Positions 36,657-49,347 of a DNA stretch of 64,000 nucleotides are shown piece after piece. The notes below the pieces were generated by a model that ran no database searches, had not been told where the DNA came from, and saw nothing but the letters and a program-made list of their open reading frames with translations. The translations under genes and the position numbers were made by a program. The first letter of the stretch is position 1. Each line of letters starts with the position of its first letter. This stretch comes from Solenopsis invicta (lineage: Eukaryota; Arthropoda; Insecta; Hymenoptera; Formicidae), in the NCBI RefSeq assembly GCF_016802725.1, contig NC_052665.1, positions 4,836,001 through 4,900,000 of the forward strand, in the 5' to 3' direction.

Positions 36657-39507
36657 TTATTATCGTTAAAGAATTTCATACTGTAACATTCACAATATAC
36701 CGTTTCACGATACTTCATTGCTTGTATATATTGAATTAAAGAACGAAAAGAAAATACTTTGTAAGCTTCAAAAGAATTTCATAGTTACTGCATTCGGTTT
36801 CAATCTTAAACCTATTTGATCGTCCTTCATTTTTATTCCACTGTATGTTGGTATAATAAGTATGAAAGTACTTGTAGTTATTTTAAGATTATTTTATTCA
36901 TCATTGTGTAAAAAAGAACTTAAGTTATTTTTTATATACTACTTGATTATATCATGATTATTATTATTATTGCAAGATGGTATCGTGAAAAGTCATTTTT
37001 AAAAATATTTAGGCAATTTTGTCGACTTCTGAAATAACCTATCTACTTTGTTATGTGTGCAATATGTTTATGGCGAATTAGAGTTTTACTCAGGTAAGTT
37101 TTACTCAGGTATTACCGCTCAATGATACTATATTAATGTGCATTTTTGTGCATTAATGTGCATTTTAATCAAGTTCAGTATTTGTCAGGCTAACAAATAT
37201 TTTAATAACTATATATAATTGCATGCATAGAATCCACTTTTATATGCTTTTTCAGAAGACGAGTGAAAGACATGTACTATTTTGAAATATTGTTTGATAT
37301 GTTTATAAAAAGATTATGATACAGAATGAATATTTTTCTTAAAAACTGTACTTAGATTACTGTACAGAAACATCAAGATATAAGCAGGACGATAGAATCA
37401 ATTATATAATCTTTGATAACAATCAAAGCTTTACTAAATTTGAAGCTTTCGACACACTTTGCAAGAAAAATAAAATAGATAAAACTAGAGCATACATTTG
37501 ATGATATAAATTACAAAATAAATAAATTATTTGACTATATAAATTGTTTGAATTTATAACTTATACAGTTTTTTAATTTTTTATAACTTTTAACTTATAA
37601 ATTCAAATAATTATTATTAGTCATATATTTTATTGTATGTTATCTAAAAAAATTTATATTTTGATCATGAAATTGATTGACACTGTTTGCTATGATAAGG
37701 CAAAGTGTTAAACACTAACCGTTACGAATTATGTAATAGCAACCACCGTACAATGCATTTTACACATCGTACACATACAGTTTTATAAGATTTTTATTCC
37801 TACTTTTATATACATAAATTTTAAAATACATCTTTTTGAAAACTTTTGTATTTTCTAAAAGCGCAATATTGCTCAAACAAATATAATATTCATATAGCAA
37901 TATTTTCAAAATAACCAATATATGTATATAAAATGATATTCAGTAGTGTTTATAATACAATGTATAAGTGTGTAATACGATTGGATTACTGTGACGAGTG
38001 AATATTTAAATATTTAAGATTATTTGAGCATTAATATCAAGTATATATAAAATCACGACTGTGATAAACAAAAGTTAAGTTATACTAATACTTCTATAGA
38101 GTATAATTTTGTTTTACCATATATATTATACTATAATAAATTATGTACTGAAAATATCAAATTGTGACAATAGTTCAAAGTATATAATTATTATATGTTA
38201 TAATATATAAGCAGGGCAAGTGTTCTCTTTAAATCATATAATATACTAATGTCCTGATAAGCAAATATATAAACAGTATTGTAATCGTTTACACGATTTG
38301 GAAAAAAGAATACATTATTATATGCATATCTATTAATTTTGATAAGATATATTTAGAGTTTTCGAAAAGATTAAAATTAGAAAATACGAGAGATGTATAT
38401 ATATATCGTACAATATTCTAATATTTGTGCCTTATTAAATAAATGCATATGATTTTAATTAATATTATTAAGCGATAAAAATGTATTATGAAGTGACTGC
38501 AATGAAAATCAAATATTTATACAACATGTCATTTTATGCTTTTTAAAAAGGTATTATGCTGTAATGTGACTTTAAGAATTGAGTATATTATTTTTATGCA
38601 TATTGAATAAAGGAGAAAAAAATGGACACTTATACATAAGACACGTATTTTAGATAATAAATATTTTATTGAGAAGATAAATTCTTCCATTTATCTAAAT
38701 TATTTATTTTACATATATTTCCAATTAATAATTTAATCGGACGTTAACTATACGCTTTATTCCATGAATTTTTAAATAGCCGAATGCAAATTTATATCCA
38801 AGTATTTATAGTAATATGATACAATAGAGACATTTATATAAACTTTGACTCGGAAGATGTATGTACATCACAAGGTTTCCATGTGCCATATTACAATAGC
38901 CAACAATTTGCAGATATTTACAAAAATAGACTTACATAAATATCAACATTTTAATTATTTACAAAATTATAAATACAAAATAATGAACATCTTTATTTTC
39001 TGCCCTTCAATCTTTTTGTGATATTAATCCCTAATTTACTCAATTAAAATTAAAAATAATTTAAAAATTATACCGATATATAAAAAAATCACAATTTAGC
39101 ACTGCACTTAATGTCATTAGTAATAAATTCATGAATGTGAGAGTATGTCCATATTGGTTGTAAATATTATTTTGGCAGTATAAATATATAAATTATTTCC
39201 TTTAGTCAAAGTTTTTGATAATAACGTTATTTACAAAACGTTTTCATATATAAATCGTGCTTCCTATATTTGATTATACATATATGGCACGAAAAATTTG
39301 TATCAACATTAATCAGTTCTTGTATTTATTTCAAAAACAGCCAATAGTTATGTACATTATACAATTATATTGATTAACATTGAGCTTTTCCTCATTTCTA
39401 CTTTATAGGATACAGTAACATAGTTACAAAACAATAATATTTAATTTCTCTTGATGCAAGAAAATGAGCTGTTTTTGTAATAAACACAAGATAATTAGTT
39501 TGTTAGA
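36657..39507. other. AT-rich spacer between PAK and PDHX
   Basis: 2.85 kb of very AT-rich sequence containing the 3' UTRs of both convergent genes. A 16-base direct repeat (CAGGTAAGTTTTACTC-like) occurs near 37090-37108. No ORF above background and no RNA gene was recognised. Confidence 0.6.
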
Positions 39508-42493
39508 TTAATATGCATCACGTTTGTACCTCAGTGCCTGCATTCTGCCAGCTGCAAGAAAAGCTGGATCTTCCAGCATTGCTTTTAAAATAGCCAAAAA
39601 ATTAGCCGCTTGATCTTCATCGATCGCTCGTCTATCGTATGACAGCCTCACTGTCATTTTCGTTATCTTCATTAACGATAAGTCTATAAGGCACATTATA
39701 AAAGTATTATTAGTTACAGAATTAGAAAAATCGAATATTATCTACAAAATGTGCCTCGCAAAAAATTACCCAGCTCTTCCCGTCCCGAACCTACAGCGAG
39801 AATAGCGGTTTGCGGAGGATTTATAATGGCGGAAAACTCCTTGATGCCAAACATTCCCAAATTCGAAATTCTGCATAGTAAAATTGAATATGTAATTTAT
39901 GCATACTTACATATATGCGTACTTTCCGTTTATTATCGGTTAAGACTTACGTAAACGTTCCTCCTTGAAACTCGTGTGGTTTTAGTTGTCCCTTTTTCGC
40001 TTTTTCGGCTAATTCTCGAATATTTTTCGAAATATCTGTTAAGCTTTTAGTGGCAGTGTCGAATACTATTGGAGTAATCAGACCTGTTTTCGTCGCGACT
40101 GCTACGGACACATCCACTTTTGGCACTCGAACAACCTATTGATTGTTAATATTATAATTGAGAATCGTGTATCCTAATATAATTATTCACGATAAAACTA
40201 ATCGTACTAACTTGTCCATTTTGGTATAATGTATTTATATCGGGACACTCGACAAGCGCATGAGCGACAGCCTTGGTAACGAAGTCGTTAATTGACACAC
40301 TTATATCCTCTGTCTTTAGTTTTCCACGGAGCTCGATTAACTTGTCGATATTTACATCCATAACTGCGTAAGAATGCGGTACAGTACTCTGGAAAAAAAG
40401 TTTTGATTAAATTAAATAATAAATAAATTTTATTAAATCTCTCATTAAAATATGTCGTACTTTTGACTCTCCAAGCCGTTTGGCGATAACGGCACGAATG
40501 TTGGATATTTCGATATCTTCGTATGCAGATGGTTGACCAACCGGGATAGGCGTCTCCTCTAGACTGGAAGGACGTGCCTTAACAGCTTCTGGAGCCGGTG
40601 CTGTGTAAAAAAATGGCCGGAAAATAAAAATGTTAAATATTACACTCCAGGCTATTTCAGGAGAGACAATATAATAATTCCAATATGTTGTTACTTACCG
40701 GCTTTAGGCGTAACTTTGTTAATATTATGTGCTTGAATATATGTCAAAACATCGCTCTTCAATAAACGGTTTGTACGTCCAGTGCCTTTGACTGAGCTAG
40801 AGTTCAGGCCATACTCTTCCAGCAATCTCTTGACTGCCAAACCATATACTCTATATGGAAGATAAATTCATTATTTTATTGTTATATTAAACTTAAAAAT
40901 GGTGAATAAAATTAATTTAATTATATAAATTATTAAAAAAGTTAGTGCATACTGTCCACTTGATGGTTTGGTAGCAGTTTGTGTAGTCAGTTTATCAGGA
41001 CTTGGTGCAGATGTTGTTGCTTTAGTTGACGTAGGGACAACAGCCTGTTTCCAATCCATTCCTTTCTCGACCATAACAGCTATCAATTGACCTACTTCCA
41101 CCTGAGATCCTTCTGGAATCTAACAATAAACGGTTAATCAGTTAAAAAAAAAACAGTAATTTTAATACAAAATTTTGTGCTAATAATTAAATACGTACAA
41201 GAATTTTCGCGAGTATGCCCTCTTCCTCCAATTCGAACGACATCACAGCTTTGTCTGTCTGTATTTCTGCCAAGGCGTCACCCGGTTGTATTTCATCACC
41301 CTCCTTCTTCAACCATTTTACAATTGTACCTGTTGTCATGGTTGGCGACAGGGCAGGCATGGCAATATTTTGTCTGAAAATTACAGATAAATTATTCAGA
41401 AACAGTTTCCAAAAAATTCATAAATTTTCAAGTATGTAAATGTATAAACATTATTTCAGCATTACTTTAAGAATAAATTATAATCTATATTTATTAAAGA
41501 ATCATACTGGCCAGGAGGTGGTTCTGCTTTTGTAACAGGTGGACTTGGTTCAGCAGAGGATGGTGTTGTTGAAGAAGCCTGTGCAGATCCAGCTGGCATT
41601 TCTACAGTTTGCCAGTCTTCATCAGCTTCGACAGTAAGAGCTATCAGAGTTCCCACTTTAATATCTTTCGTTCCTTCAGGTATCTAATCAACATATCTCT
41701 CATAATTCGGACGCAATACATAGAATTGATCTGTCGCTATTATTTGACTACTTACCATTATCTTTGCCATTATGCCTTCATCATCAAACTCCATTGTGAC
41801 CACAGCTTTGTCGGTCTGAATATCCGCAATAGCGTCGCCAGGATTAATCTTATCACCCTCCTTTTTGAACCACTTCACTATGGTGCCGCTTTCCATGGTA
41901 GGCGATAAGGATGGCATTAATAACTCCTTTCCCATCACTAAAAAAAAAACAATTTCTTCATCATCTTTGCTTTGTAAATTGAAATTTGCATAAACTTGTA
42001 AATTTACAATAAATTTAGAGAATGCAACCAATTGTAAAATATTTCAATATTTCAATAAAAACAATAAAATCGCTGAAAAAAGGAACGAATTAAAAGAAAT
42101 CATAAAAGTATCATATGAAAATCAAGCAATTTGATTGCATAATCAAAATGACGCTGAGTTTTGTTTATCAAATGCAGCGAAAGGCTCAATTTACGTTCAA
42201 GGACTGTTATGAGCGTTCATTTCTGACACCTTTATTTAACGTTTGCATCGTAAATGTGGTAACTTGATCTTTCGCAGACAACTCTATCGAATTTGGTTCT
42301 ACAGAGTTAACCTCCAAATTGACGGACGTCGTCGGAAAAGTCGGAATTTTTGAATAAATGCCATACCGTCGAGGATATCGCTGGTGTGAAAGCATAATCG
42401 TTGATATTTCAAAGGCACGGTAATGCGAGGTGCGACACGATTAGCGTACTTCAGTGACAGCAGCACGAATTTGGATCTTATCAAGTGCGCCAT
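39508..42493 (-). CDS. PDHX: Pyruvate dehydrogenase protein X component (E3-binding protein)
   Basis: Eleven exons on the minus strand, 42367-42493, 41756-41937, 41508-41683, 41199-41373, 40953-41119, 40699-40850, 40461-40600, 40212-40388, 39951-40135, 39770-39870, 39508-39683, give 585 residues. A basic mitochondrial presequence (MAHLIRSKFVLLSLK) is followed by two lipoyl domains with QTDKA lipoylation lysines near 86 and 203. Next come Pro/Ala/Thr linkers, a peripheral subunit-binding domain (about 277-315) and an acyltransferase-fold domain (about 345-585: STVPHSYAVMDVN, ISNLGMFGIKEFSAIINPPQ). The E2 active-site His (as in SCDHRVVDG) is Arg here (SYDRRAIDE), matching PDHX, not DLAT. It should therefore tether E3 to the complex and not transfer acetyl groups. 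Mammalian PDHX has one lipoyl domain. DLAT is the alternative call. Confidence 0.85.
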
Positions 42494-43049
42494 TTTTTAC
42501 ATCAGGCGATGGAGTGTCACGCACGTTCCGCCTGATGCGAGCGAATTGGATCGAGAATTGCAACCTCAAAACGACTGACCTTTTTCATATTACATTTATC
42601 AGCGTCAATTAACCAGTAGGGCTGGGTATACTTAAAATACTTGTATTTAAAATATTTATATTTTAAATACAATTTGTATTTTGTATTTCAACGGAGTACA
42701 TGGAAGTATTTTGTAATTAATTTGTAATTCAAATACTAAGAGATTAACATTTTGTATCTTATATTTCAAATACTTTAATGTTAATTTATCCAGCCCTGAT
42801 TAATTCCAAAACTAATACTAACTATACAGTCTTCACCGCGATTTCTGTAAGTTTATTCATAATTTTGCAGAGGAAATTAATTAATTTATTTCTAGCAGAT
42901 TCTTAAATTTCACCTTGACGCAATTAAAATTATAGAGATAACTTGTTAAAAATTTGCAATAAAAATTTCAAGCAATAAGAGAAAGAAGGTAAAATAATAA
43001 AAAAAACTATCTTTAATATTTATTTAAGTTAATTTGATACTTGTTAAAT
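42494..43049. other. Promoter flank of PDHX and spacer
   Basis: The first 100 bases upstream of the PDHX ATG are CpG-richer and likely promoter. A MITE-like element at 42618-42798 follows, then AT-rich sequence. No gene. Confidence 0.45.
42618..42798. mobile_element. MITE-like element with AGGGCTGG ends
   Basis: The left end AGGGCTGGGTATA and the right end TTTATCCAGCCCT are inverted repeats. The interior is built of short AAATACTTGTATTT-like words in both orientations. About 180 bp, noncoding. Close to the PDHX promoter. Confidence 0.6.
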
Positions 43050-44038
43050 TGAGCTCTTTTTGTTAAATTTTGTTTTTTAAATTTGATGTTTAACATTCGA
43101 ATTACAAGGGGAATGAAAGAATCGCCACTTTTGCGCATCATAAGATTTTTATTTCATCGTTATAACAATACCAGTTTTTCTTTCCCGTAATTTGCAATGT
43201 TTCGCCTATTATTAATATTTTGCGACATCCCGCGTAATATCGACTCATAAACTTACGAGAATTAAACGAGAATGAACACCGGTGCGGAGGGGAAACGGCA
43301 TTTGAAATTGGCGGCAATCGTCACGTACCGCGACTGTCGATAGCTATCGATGTTCCCGCTTGCGATTCTCGAACCTTTGGTAGTCGATGGCGGACTTTTG
43401 CAGGGTACGTTTCGTTTGCAAAAGGTGGCCAGGAGCAGCCAGGATCCCATTCTGTTTTACGACTACGCGTACTATTTTGTTTTTAACGATAGTTGTCGAT
43501 TGCGTCGCTGTTTCTCGTATAAAATATCTGCGCGACGACACCGATAATTATCATTAAAAACAAAATGTGTGTATAACAGAGGTCCAGCGCTGGTTTCTCC
43601 AATCTCTCCGACCAGCCGCGTCGCTATGCCGTGCACCACGATTATGTACAGAAAATAACGTCGTGAGTATATATAATATATCATGATCATGAATACTATA
43701 CAGTGACGTGTGCGTGTAAATACGCGTGTGTCGATCGCGTAGATTATACTGTTATTAAAACTTTGCTAAGAGCGCGGATATGATCATAATGTATAGTCAT
43801 GTATGTATTTGTGTATGTGTACGTGTGTGTGTAAATCAAGTTGAAAGACGAATAGAAAGGAGCCGCTTACGAATCGTCCCTCCGATATAGAGTGGAAACT
43901 TGCGGATTGGAAACTTGCGGATGCGATGAGTCTATAATTTTGATGGTATTATTAATCTTTTCATTGGCTGTTAATTAATTAGATTCTGTCGATCTTACAT
44001 GATTCTATCTAGGACCAGTAGCTTTTTTATATATATTT
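43050..44038. repeat. Tandem duplication, copy 1
   Basis: About 1 kb that is repeated head-to-tail at 44039-45010. Shared words include TTATTTCATCGTTATAACAA, AAACTTACGAGAATTAAACG, GGCGGACTTTTGCAGG and ACGAATCGTCCCTCCG. Identity looks about 80-85% by eye, with small indels. No shared open frame survives, so it appears noncoding. It contains an incomplete TATCGAT-type motif near 43335-43350. Confidence 0.85.
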
Positions 44039-45010
44039 AAATTTTATTTTTTGGATTTGATATTTAACATTCGGATATTACAAGGAGGAAAGAATCACCG
44101 CTTTTGCTCATCGTAAGATTTTTATTTCATCGTTATAACAATAACAGTTTTTCTTTCCCTCAATTCGCATAGTGTTTCGCCTATTATTAATATTCCGCGA
44201 CATTCCGCGTAATGTCGGCTCGTAAACTTACGAGAATTAAACGAGAATTAACGCCGGTGCGGGAGAGGCGAGGGGGGAGGGGGACCGGCATTGGAGATCG
44301 GTGGCAATCGTCGCGTGTATCGCGACTATCGATAGCTATCGATAGTTATCGATGCGTGCGCCTGCGATTCTCGAACCTCATTGGTCGATGGCGGACTTTT
44401 GCAGGATACGTCGCGTTTGCAAAAGCTGGTCAGGACTCCTATTCTGTTTTACGACTACACGCATTTTGTTCTAAACGGTAATTGTCGATATCGTTGCGCA
44501 GCTTTTTCTCATATAAAATATCTGCACAACGACACTAACAATCATCGTTAACAACAAAATACGTGTATAATAGGGGTTCGGCGGTGTTTCTTCGATCTCT
44601 CCGACCGGCCGCGCCGTTACGCCGTGCACGATTATGTATGCACAGGAAATAACGTCGTGAGCATGATATATAATATATCCTGGTCGTGAGTACGTACTAT
44701 ACAGTGACGCGTGCGTGTGTATACGCGTGTGTCGCGCGCGTAGATTATAACGTTATAAAAACTTATCGCTAAAAGCGCGGGTATCCGTACGTGTAGTCGT
44801 ATATGCATTTGTGTGTATGTGTAGGTGCGTGTGCGTGTGTCAAATTGGAGGATGCACAGACAGGAGCCGTTTACGAATCGTCCCTCCGGCGTAGGGTGGA
44901 ATCTAGCGGATGCGGTGAGTGTGTAATTTCGATATTATTAATCTTTTCTTGACTGTTAATTGGATTCTGCCGATCTAACGTGATTCTTTCTAGTAGCTTT
45001 TGTATATATA
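44039..45010. repeat. Tandem duplication, copy 2
   Basis: Second copy of the 1-kb unit. It is GC- and CpG-richer in its middle and carries two perfect TATCGATA motifs at 44328-44335 and 44338-44345. It ends in TA-rich sequence that abuts a MITE at 45046. Confidence 0.85.
44327..44355. promoter_or_regulatory. Clustered DRE-like TATCGATA motifs
   Basis: Two overlapping-phase CTATCGATAG palindromes, 10 bp apart, plus a third TATCGATG. TATCGATA is the DRE bound by DREF/BEAF-32 in Drosophila housekeeping promoters and boundaries. Which gene it serves here is unclear. Confidence 0.45.
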
Positions 45011-45045
45011 TTACATATATTACATATATTTTATATATCTGTATA

Positions 45046-45470
45046 TACAGATATCCCTCTAATGAAGGGATGTCCAAAGACTTTGATGGTAAATTGAACA
45101 GTGCTTGTATTTTGTATAAATGAAACGTTATGTAAAATATTTTATTAAATTATTGAAAACGGCTAGAGATCTCTGTTTAGGAAATGACAAAACAAAATTC
45201 TTTTTAAAGATTATAATTCTTATATATTTGATATAATATTAATATGTAGCTTAAACACAGATTAACTTCACAAGTAAATAAAAAGTAATACTATTTTTGT
45301 CTTAAAAATAGAACTCTTAATATAATATTTGGTATTATGAAATTAATTCAATTTGATTAATCCCTGGTAATACATTTAACGTGGTTAATCACTGGTTAAC
45401 GAGTGCAGCTTTGTTATAATCTATTAGTTTATTGTTAGTCAACCAAGTCGTAAGTAGAGGGATGCCTGTA
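45046..45470. mobile_element. MITE-like element, about 425 bp
   Basis: TACAGATATCCCTCT at the left end and AGAGGGATGCCTGTA at the right end are inverted repeats with 13 of 15 matches. The interior is AT-rich and noncoding. It directly follows the tandem duplication. Confidence 0.5.
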
Positions 45471-46770
45471 CATATGAATCACATAACTTTTCAGTATATA
45501 TATGGTATATGTAATATTATGTAACATACAATATACATAATATGATATTTAATATAATAATATTACATGTCATAATATATTACATTATCATACAATAATG
45601 TATCATGTATTATATGATAATAATTACAATATTATGTATAACAATAAAAATGTTCAAATAATATATATACATATATTTAAAACTGCGTCCAAAATCACAC
45701 TTCGGCGCTGGAGGGTGGGGAGGATACAGTGATAAATTGATAATATTAAATAACGAAATATATAAAATACCTCGACATTAAGTTCGACTTGAAATATATC
45801 GGTGAAATCCAGTCGAATTAGATTTAATACAAGACATTTATCGCGCATACGATTGTGGTTCTCGCGATCCCTGCAATAATAAATGCTCCAGCGTATCCTG
45901 CATCGATTGACACGGCGATTCTCTTAATTGACGATCATACAATCGTACGTAATAGGAATTTGGCACTCTTCCCTTATGACTGTGTGACAGCTGCTCTAAA
46001 ACATTAAAATGCCATACTACAATGGCCCGTGAAAAATCGTGTATATAACGCTAATAGCAACGGGCGCTTCAGAAGCGTATGTATCGTGCGTTCCTTACAA
46101 TCTAATTTACACGATGAATCATCGTGATCGCTTTTGTCGCCAAGTTCGAATAAAATCTCGGAGGCTCGATATTTTAGCAAGAATTTTTTCTTTAATAACT
46201 GTAACGACTATTCCTTCCGATCTCGACGCGTTGCACGCTTGACCGAATGTGTTTGTTCGTCCTCGCTAAAATAAAGAGCGTCATTAAATCTAATGGTACT
46301 ACCTCGCTCGCAGACTTCAGCGAGGGTACGCAAGTTTCCCGTCGCTCTCGCCAATATCGTCGACATATAAAAGTTCGTGAAAATGATTGTACGTAAAATG
46401 GGAGAGGACATAATCGTATCCAAACCAGATTCTCAGTCGGATGAGTTTTACAGTCTCTTGTGCTTACAAATACATGGTTCAATATACGATTTGAAAACTT
46501 TCGAAAAAGAACTTTCGATTTGCAAAGAGACGCGGTAAAAGGTTTATCCAAAGCCGGAATATATCTCCCGGAAGCGCGTTAGATTCGTTCGCGCGGATAA
46601 GGTCGCGGATTGGCGCCCGCCGAATTTTCAACGCTTGTGTAACGCTGACGACGCCAGGGTCGGTAAAAAATGACAGTAAGTCGCGACGTGTTGCTCGATT
46701 TAATGCCTAATTGAAAAAGACGATGAGCTCGGCCTAATGACACATTGACGATTCTTTCTATCGCGCAGTG
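45471..46770. other. Spacer without a recognised gene
   Basis: AT-rich TATAATATTA-type low complexity at 45480-45660, then more balanced sequence. Short frames on both strands at 46040-46920 show no family resemblance. Confidence 0.5.
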
Positions 46771-46995
46771 ATGCCGCCTGCGCTTTCTTCGTACGTTTTG
46801 TTCTTCATATTGGCAGTAGTTTTGTGTCGTATTTGTGTTCCTGGAACGACGCTTAGGTATAGAAGTTCTCTCTTTGCTGATAAAGTGGTAAAGAAGCCAC
46901 GGGCGAGAGGTCCTCATCGTCTAAGCTCGACTCAGCTTTTAAAGGAAGCGTTGCGAGGGCTTTTACTGTTGGAGAAAAAAATAAAGCAATCGTAA
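46771..46995 (+). CDS. Possible small secreted peptide, 74 residues, unrecognised
   Basis: The ATG opens a frame whose first 25 or so residues look like a signal peptide (MPPALSSYVLFFILAVVLC). The rest is basic with KKPRARGPHR and an amphipathic LLKEALRGLLLLEKKIK end. Dibasic KK sites could allow prohormone-type processing. No Gly before a dibasic site predicts amidation, and I do not recognise the peptide. An acceptor-like TTCTTTCTATCGCGCAG lies just before the ATG, so it could be the last exon of a longer gene. AATAAA overlaps its end at 46978-46983. The opposite strand is also open here, so this may be chance. Confidence 0.3.
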   Translation: MPPALSSYVLFFILAVVLCRICVPGTTLRYRSSLFADKVVKKPRARGPHRLSSTQLLKEALRGLLLLEKKIKQS

Positions 46996-47038
46996 ATTAT
47001 AAATTAATATTATAAATATTAACATTACAAATCAATAC

Positions 47039-47771
47039 GTTTATTGAAACTAAAGTTTTGCTATCTTTAATTTTTGAAGAATTCAACTATCCTTTTCATA
47101 TATTTTATATATTTTCTCATCATTTATCTCGACTATTTCGTGTGAATTACTATCATTTGCAAATAATTATTTTAATAAACGTATATCAGTAGAGGTAATA
47201 TTGCGATTGTATCTGCTTAGCTTGGTTGAGGGAGAAAAAAAAATCGAAAGATAGGACGAAAAAAAGATTAAAAAAACAAACCTGAAAATGATAATGTGAC
47301 GTGCGTGTCCTATAGGCAGGGATGAAGTAAGCATGTTGATCAATGTGCCTGGTTACCTACACACAAGCACAAAACAATCCAAACAACAATCCAAACTCCC
47401 TAAGACGAAATTATATTCGCTATCTATCGAACGAAAGCCGTTAATAAAATTGTAAAAGTAGCACAACATAACTCAGGTAAATAAATGCGTGTTTTTTGTG
47501 AAAGATTATGTGAACGTAAATGCACAATGTAAAGTATATCGCTCAAACAATCAAATGAAAACATCGCGAAACTCTTTTGTAAGCAATAAAACAAAAATAA
47601 TTGTAAAATAGTTGTACCAGCGTAATAAAAAAACGTAAAAACTGCATCGACCATTGATCGAGCGTGGTACGAACAATATGTTTCTCGGCTTTCTGAAAGC
47701 TGTACGAGCTAAACATGCTGCCATAGCTGTACGTATAAACAATTGCGATCATGCAGAAATCATATTTGAAA
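47039..47771 (-). other. Probable 3' UTR of the PLEKHA-type gene
   Basis: Noncoding sequence after the stop codon on the minus strand. An AATAAA on that strand lies at about 47040-47045. Confidence 0.35.
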
Positions 47772-48115
47772 TTATCGACACGTACCCGCTACCATTTTAC
47801 TTTTTTCCATCACTTGCTTCGCCAATATTTGATTAAGCTGAAGAATATGCTCTCTTTGCCGCTTTTCTTCCACTACCTTGCGTTTCAAGGTGTCCGATTT
47901 TTCTACGTTAGAATCATCGTCTGAAACCACATGCATATTTATAGAAATCTTTTTATAATCATTATCGTTTCGTATGTTAAGTAATTGGGAAAAATATTGC
48001 GTACCACCTCCTTCCGGTGCGGTCACGGTTGTTTCCGACAGCATTTTCCTAATTGCTTCCGCCTTCTTTAAGCGTTGCTCCTGTTCTTCCGCCGTTAGTT
48101 CCGGCGTCTGAAAAA

Positions 48116-48156
<41 letters not shown>

Positions 48157-49315
48157 ACATAATAATATTAATAACATACATAATATACAATCTAATTTAA
48201 TAAGTGGAAGAGAAATTATATAAATAATAGAATTAAATATACTAAAATAATTTTTTATTACATTAAAAGCAGAATGCGATTAAACTTTTATGAAATGTAA
48301 AGAAATCAACGATTATAAGTACCTGTTCAGGAATATATCGTTCAGGAATGACAATTTTATTAGGCGTGCCTAACAGTTGATCTATAGTGCTCTCGTTGTA
48401 CTTCAACTCCTTGTGACTCAATGTCGATCGCACCACGTCAGGGGCGTTTATCCTGGGTCTGAGCGCTCTTTCCATATCCAGATCGTCCCTGGCTCTCCCC
48501 ATACCCTGGAAATTTTCAAAGACTTCCGTAACGTATGAGTGCAAGATCAAGGTTTTCGAAAAAAAAATTGCCGCGACGGGCAACAGCACAGCACGGCGAA
48601 AGCGAGTGACAGGACGTAGATAGAGTGAAACAGGTAGACGAAGACAGGGAAATGAGAGAAGAGAACAGAAATTGAATGAAACAAAAAAATACCATCTTCG
48701 AGAAAGTATCCTCTAGATCGAGCACCGGTTTGCTACTAGACACGGTGTAGTGCCGCCTTTTCTCGCGAGGGATTTGTCTTCGTCTCGGTCCCTCTACCCT
48801 CTTCTCCGTCATCTCTTTGATAATCTGTTTGGCAGCCTCGCTCTTGAACACCGGCGACAATTGCGGCGACTCGGACTGATTCGCGTTCGCCGTTGTCGCG
48901 GCGACCGGTCTCTCATGAATACCAACGTTAGTCGGCGATGTTAATTCGGGGCTCATGGCGCCCGCGAGCGTGCCGATTTTCTCGTATTGTCTGTACGGTC
49001 CGAGCGAGTAGTTGTGATAGTGAGACTGCGCGGCGACCACCGCCGCTTGCGACGGATAATTCTGGCTCTGGCACGGGCTGTACGACGAGGCGGTGGAGTA
49101 GTTGGGCGAGCTCATCGGCACGTAAGAGCTGGACGTAGGACTATCCGTGTACGGCGACAGAGTGCTATCGGAGCTGCCATCGTGACTTTCGAACTGCGAT
49201 GGGAGCGTCAAAAAAAAATTGTAAAATGCCGGGATTGAACGGGATTAACAAAAACGGTCGGGCGGGACGAGCGGCGGGATGCTCGAGGTAGAATAAAACC
49301 CATAATATTCGCAAA

Positions 49316-49347
<32 letters not shown>

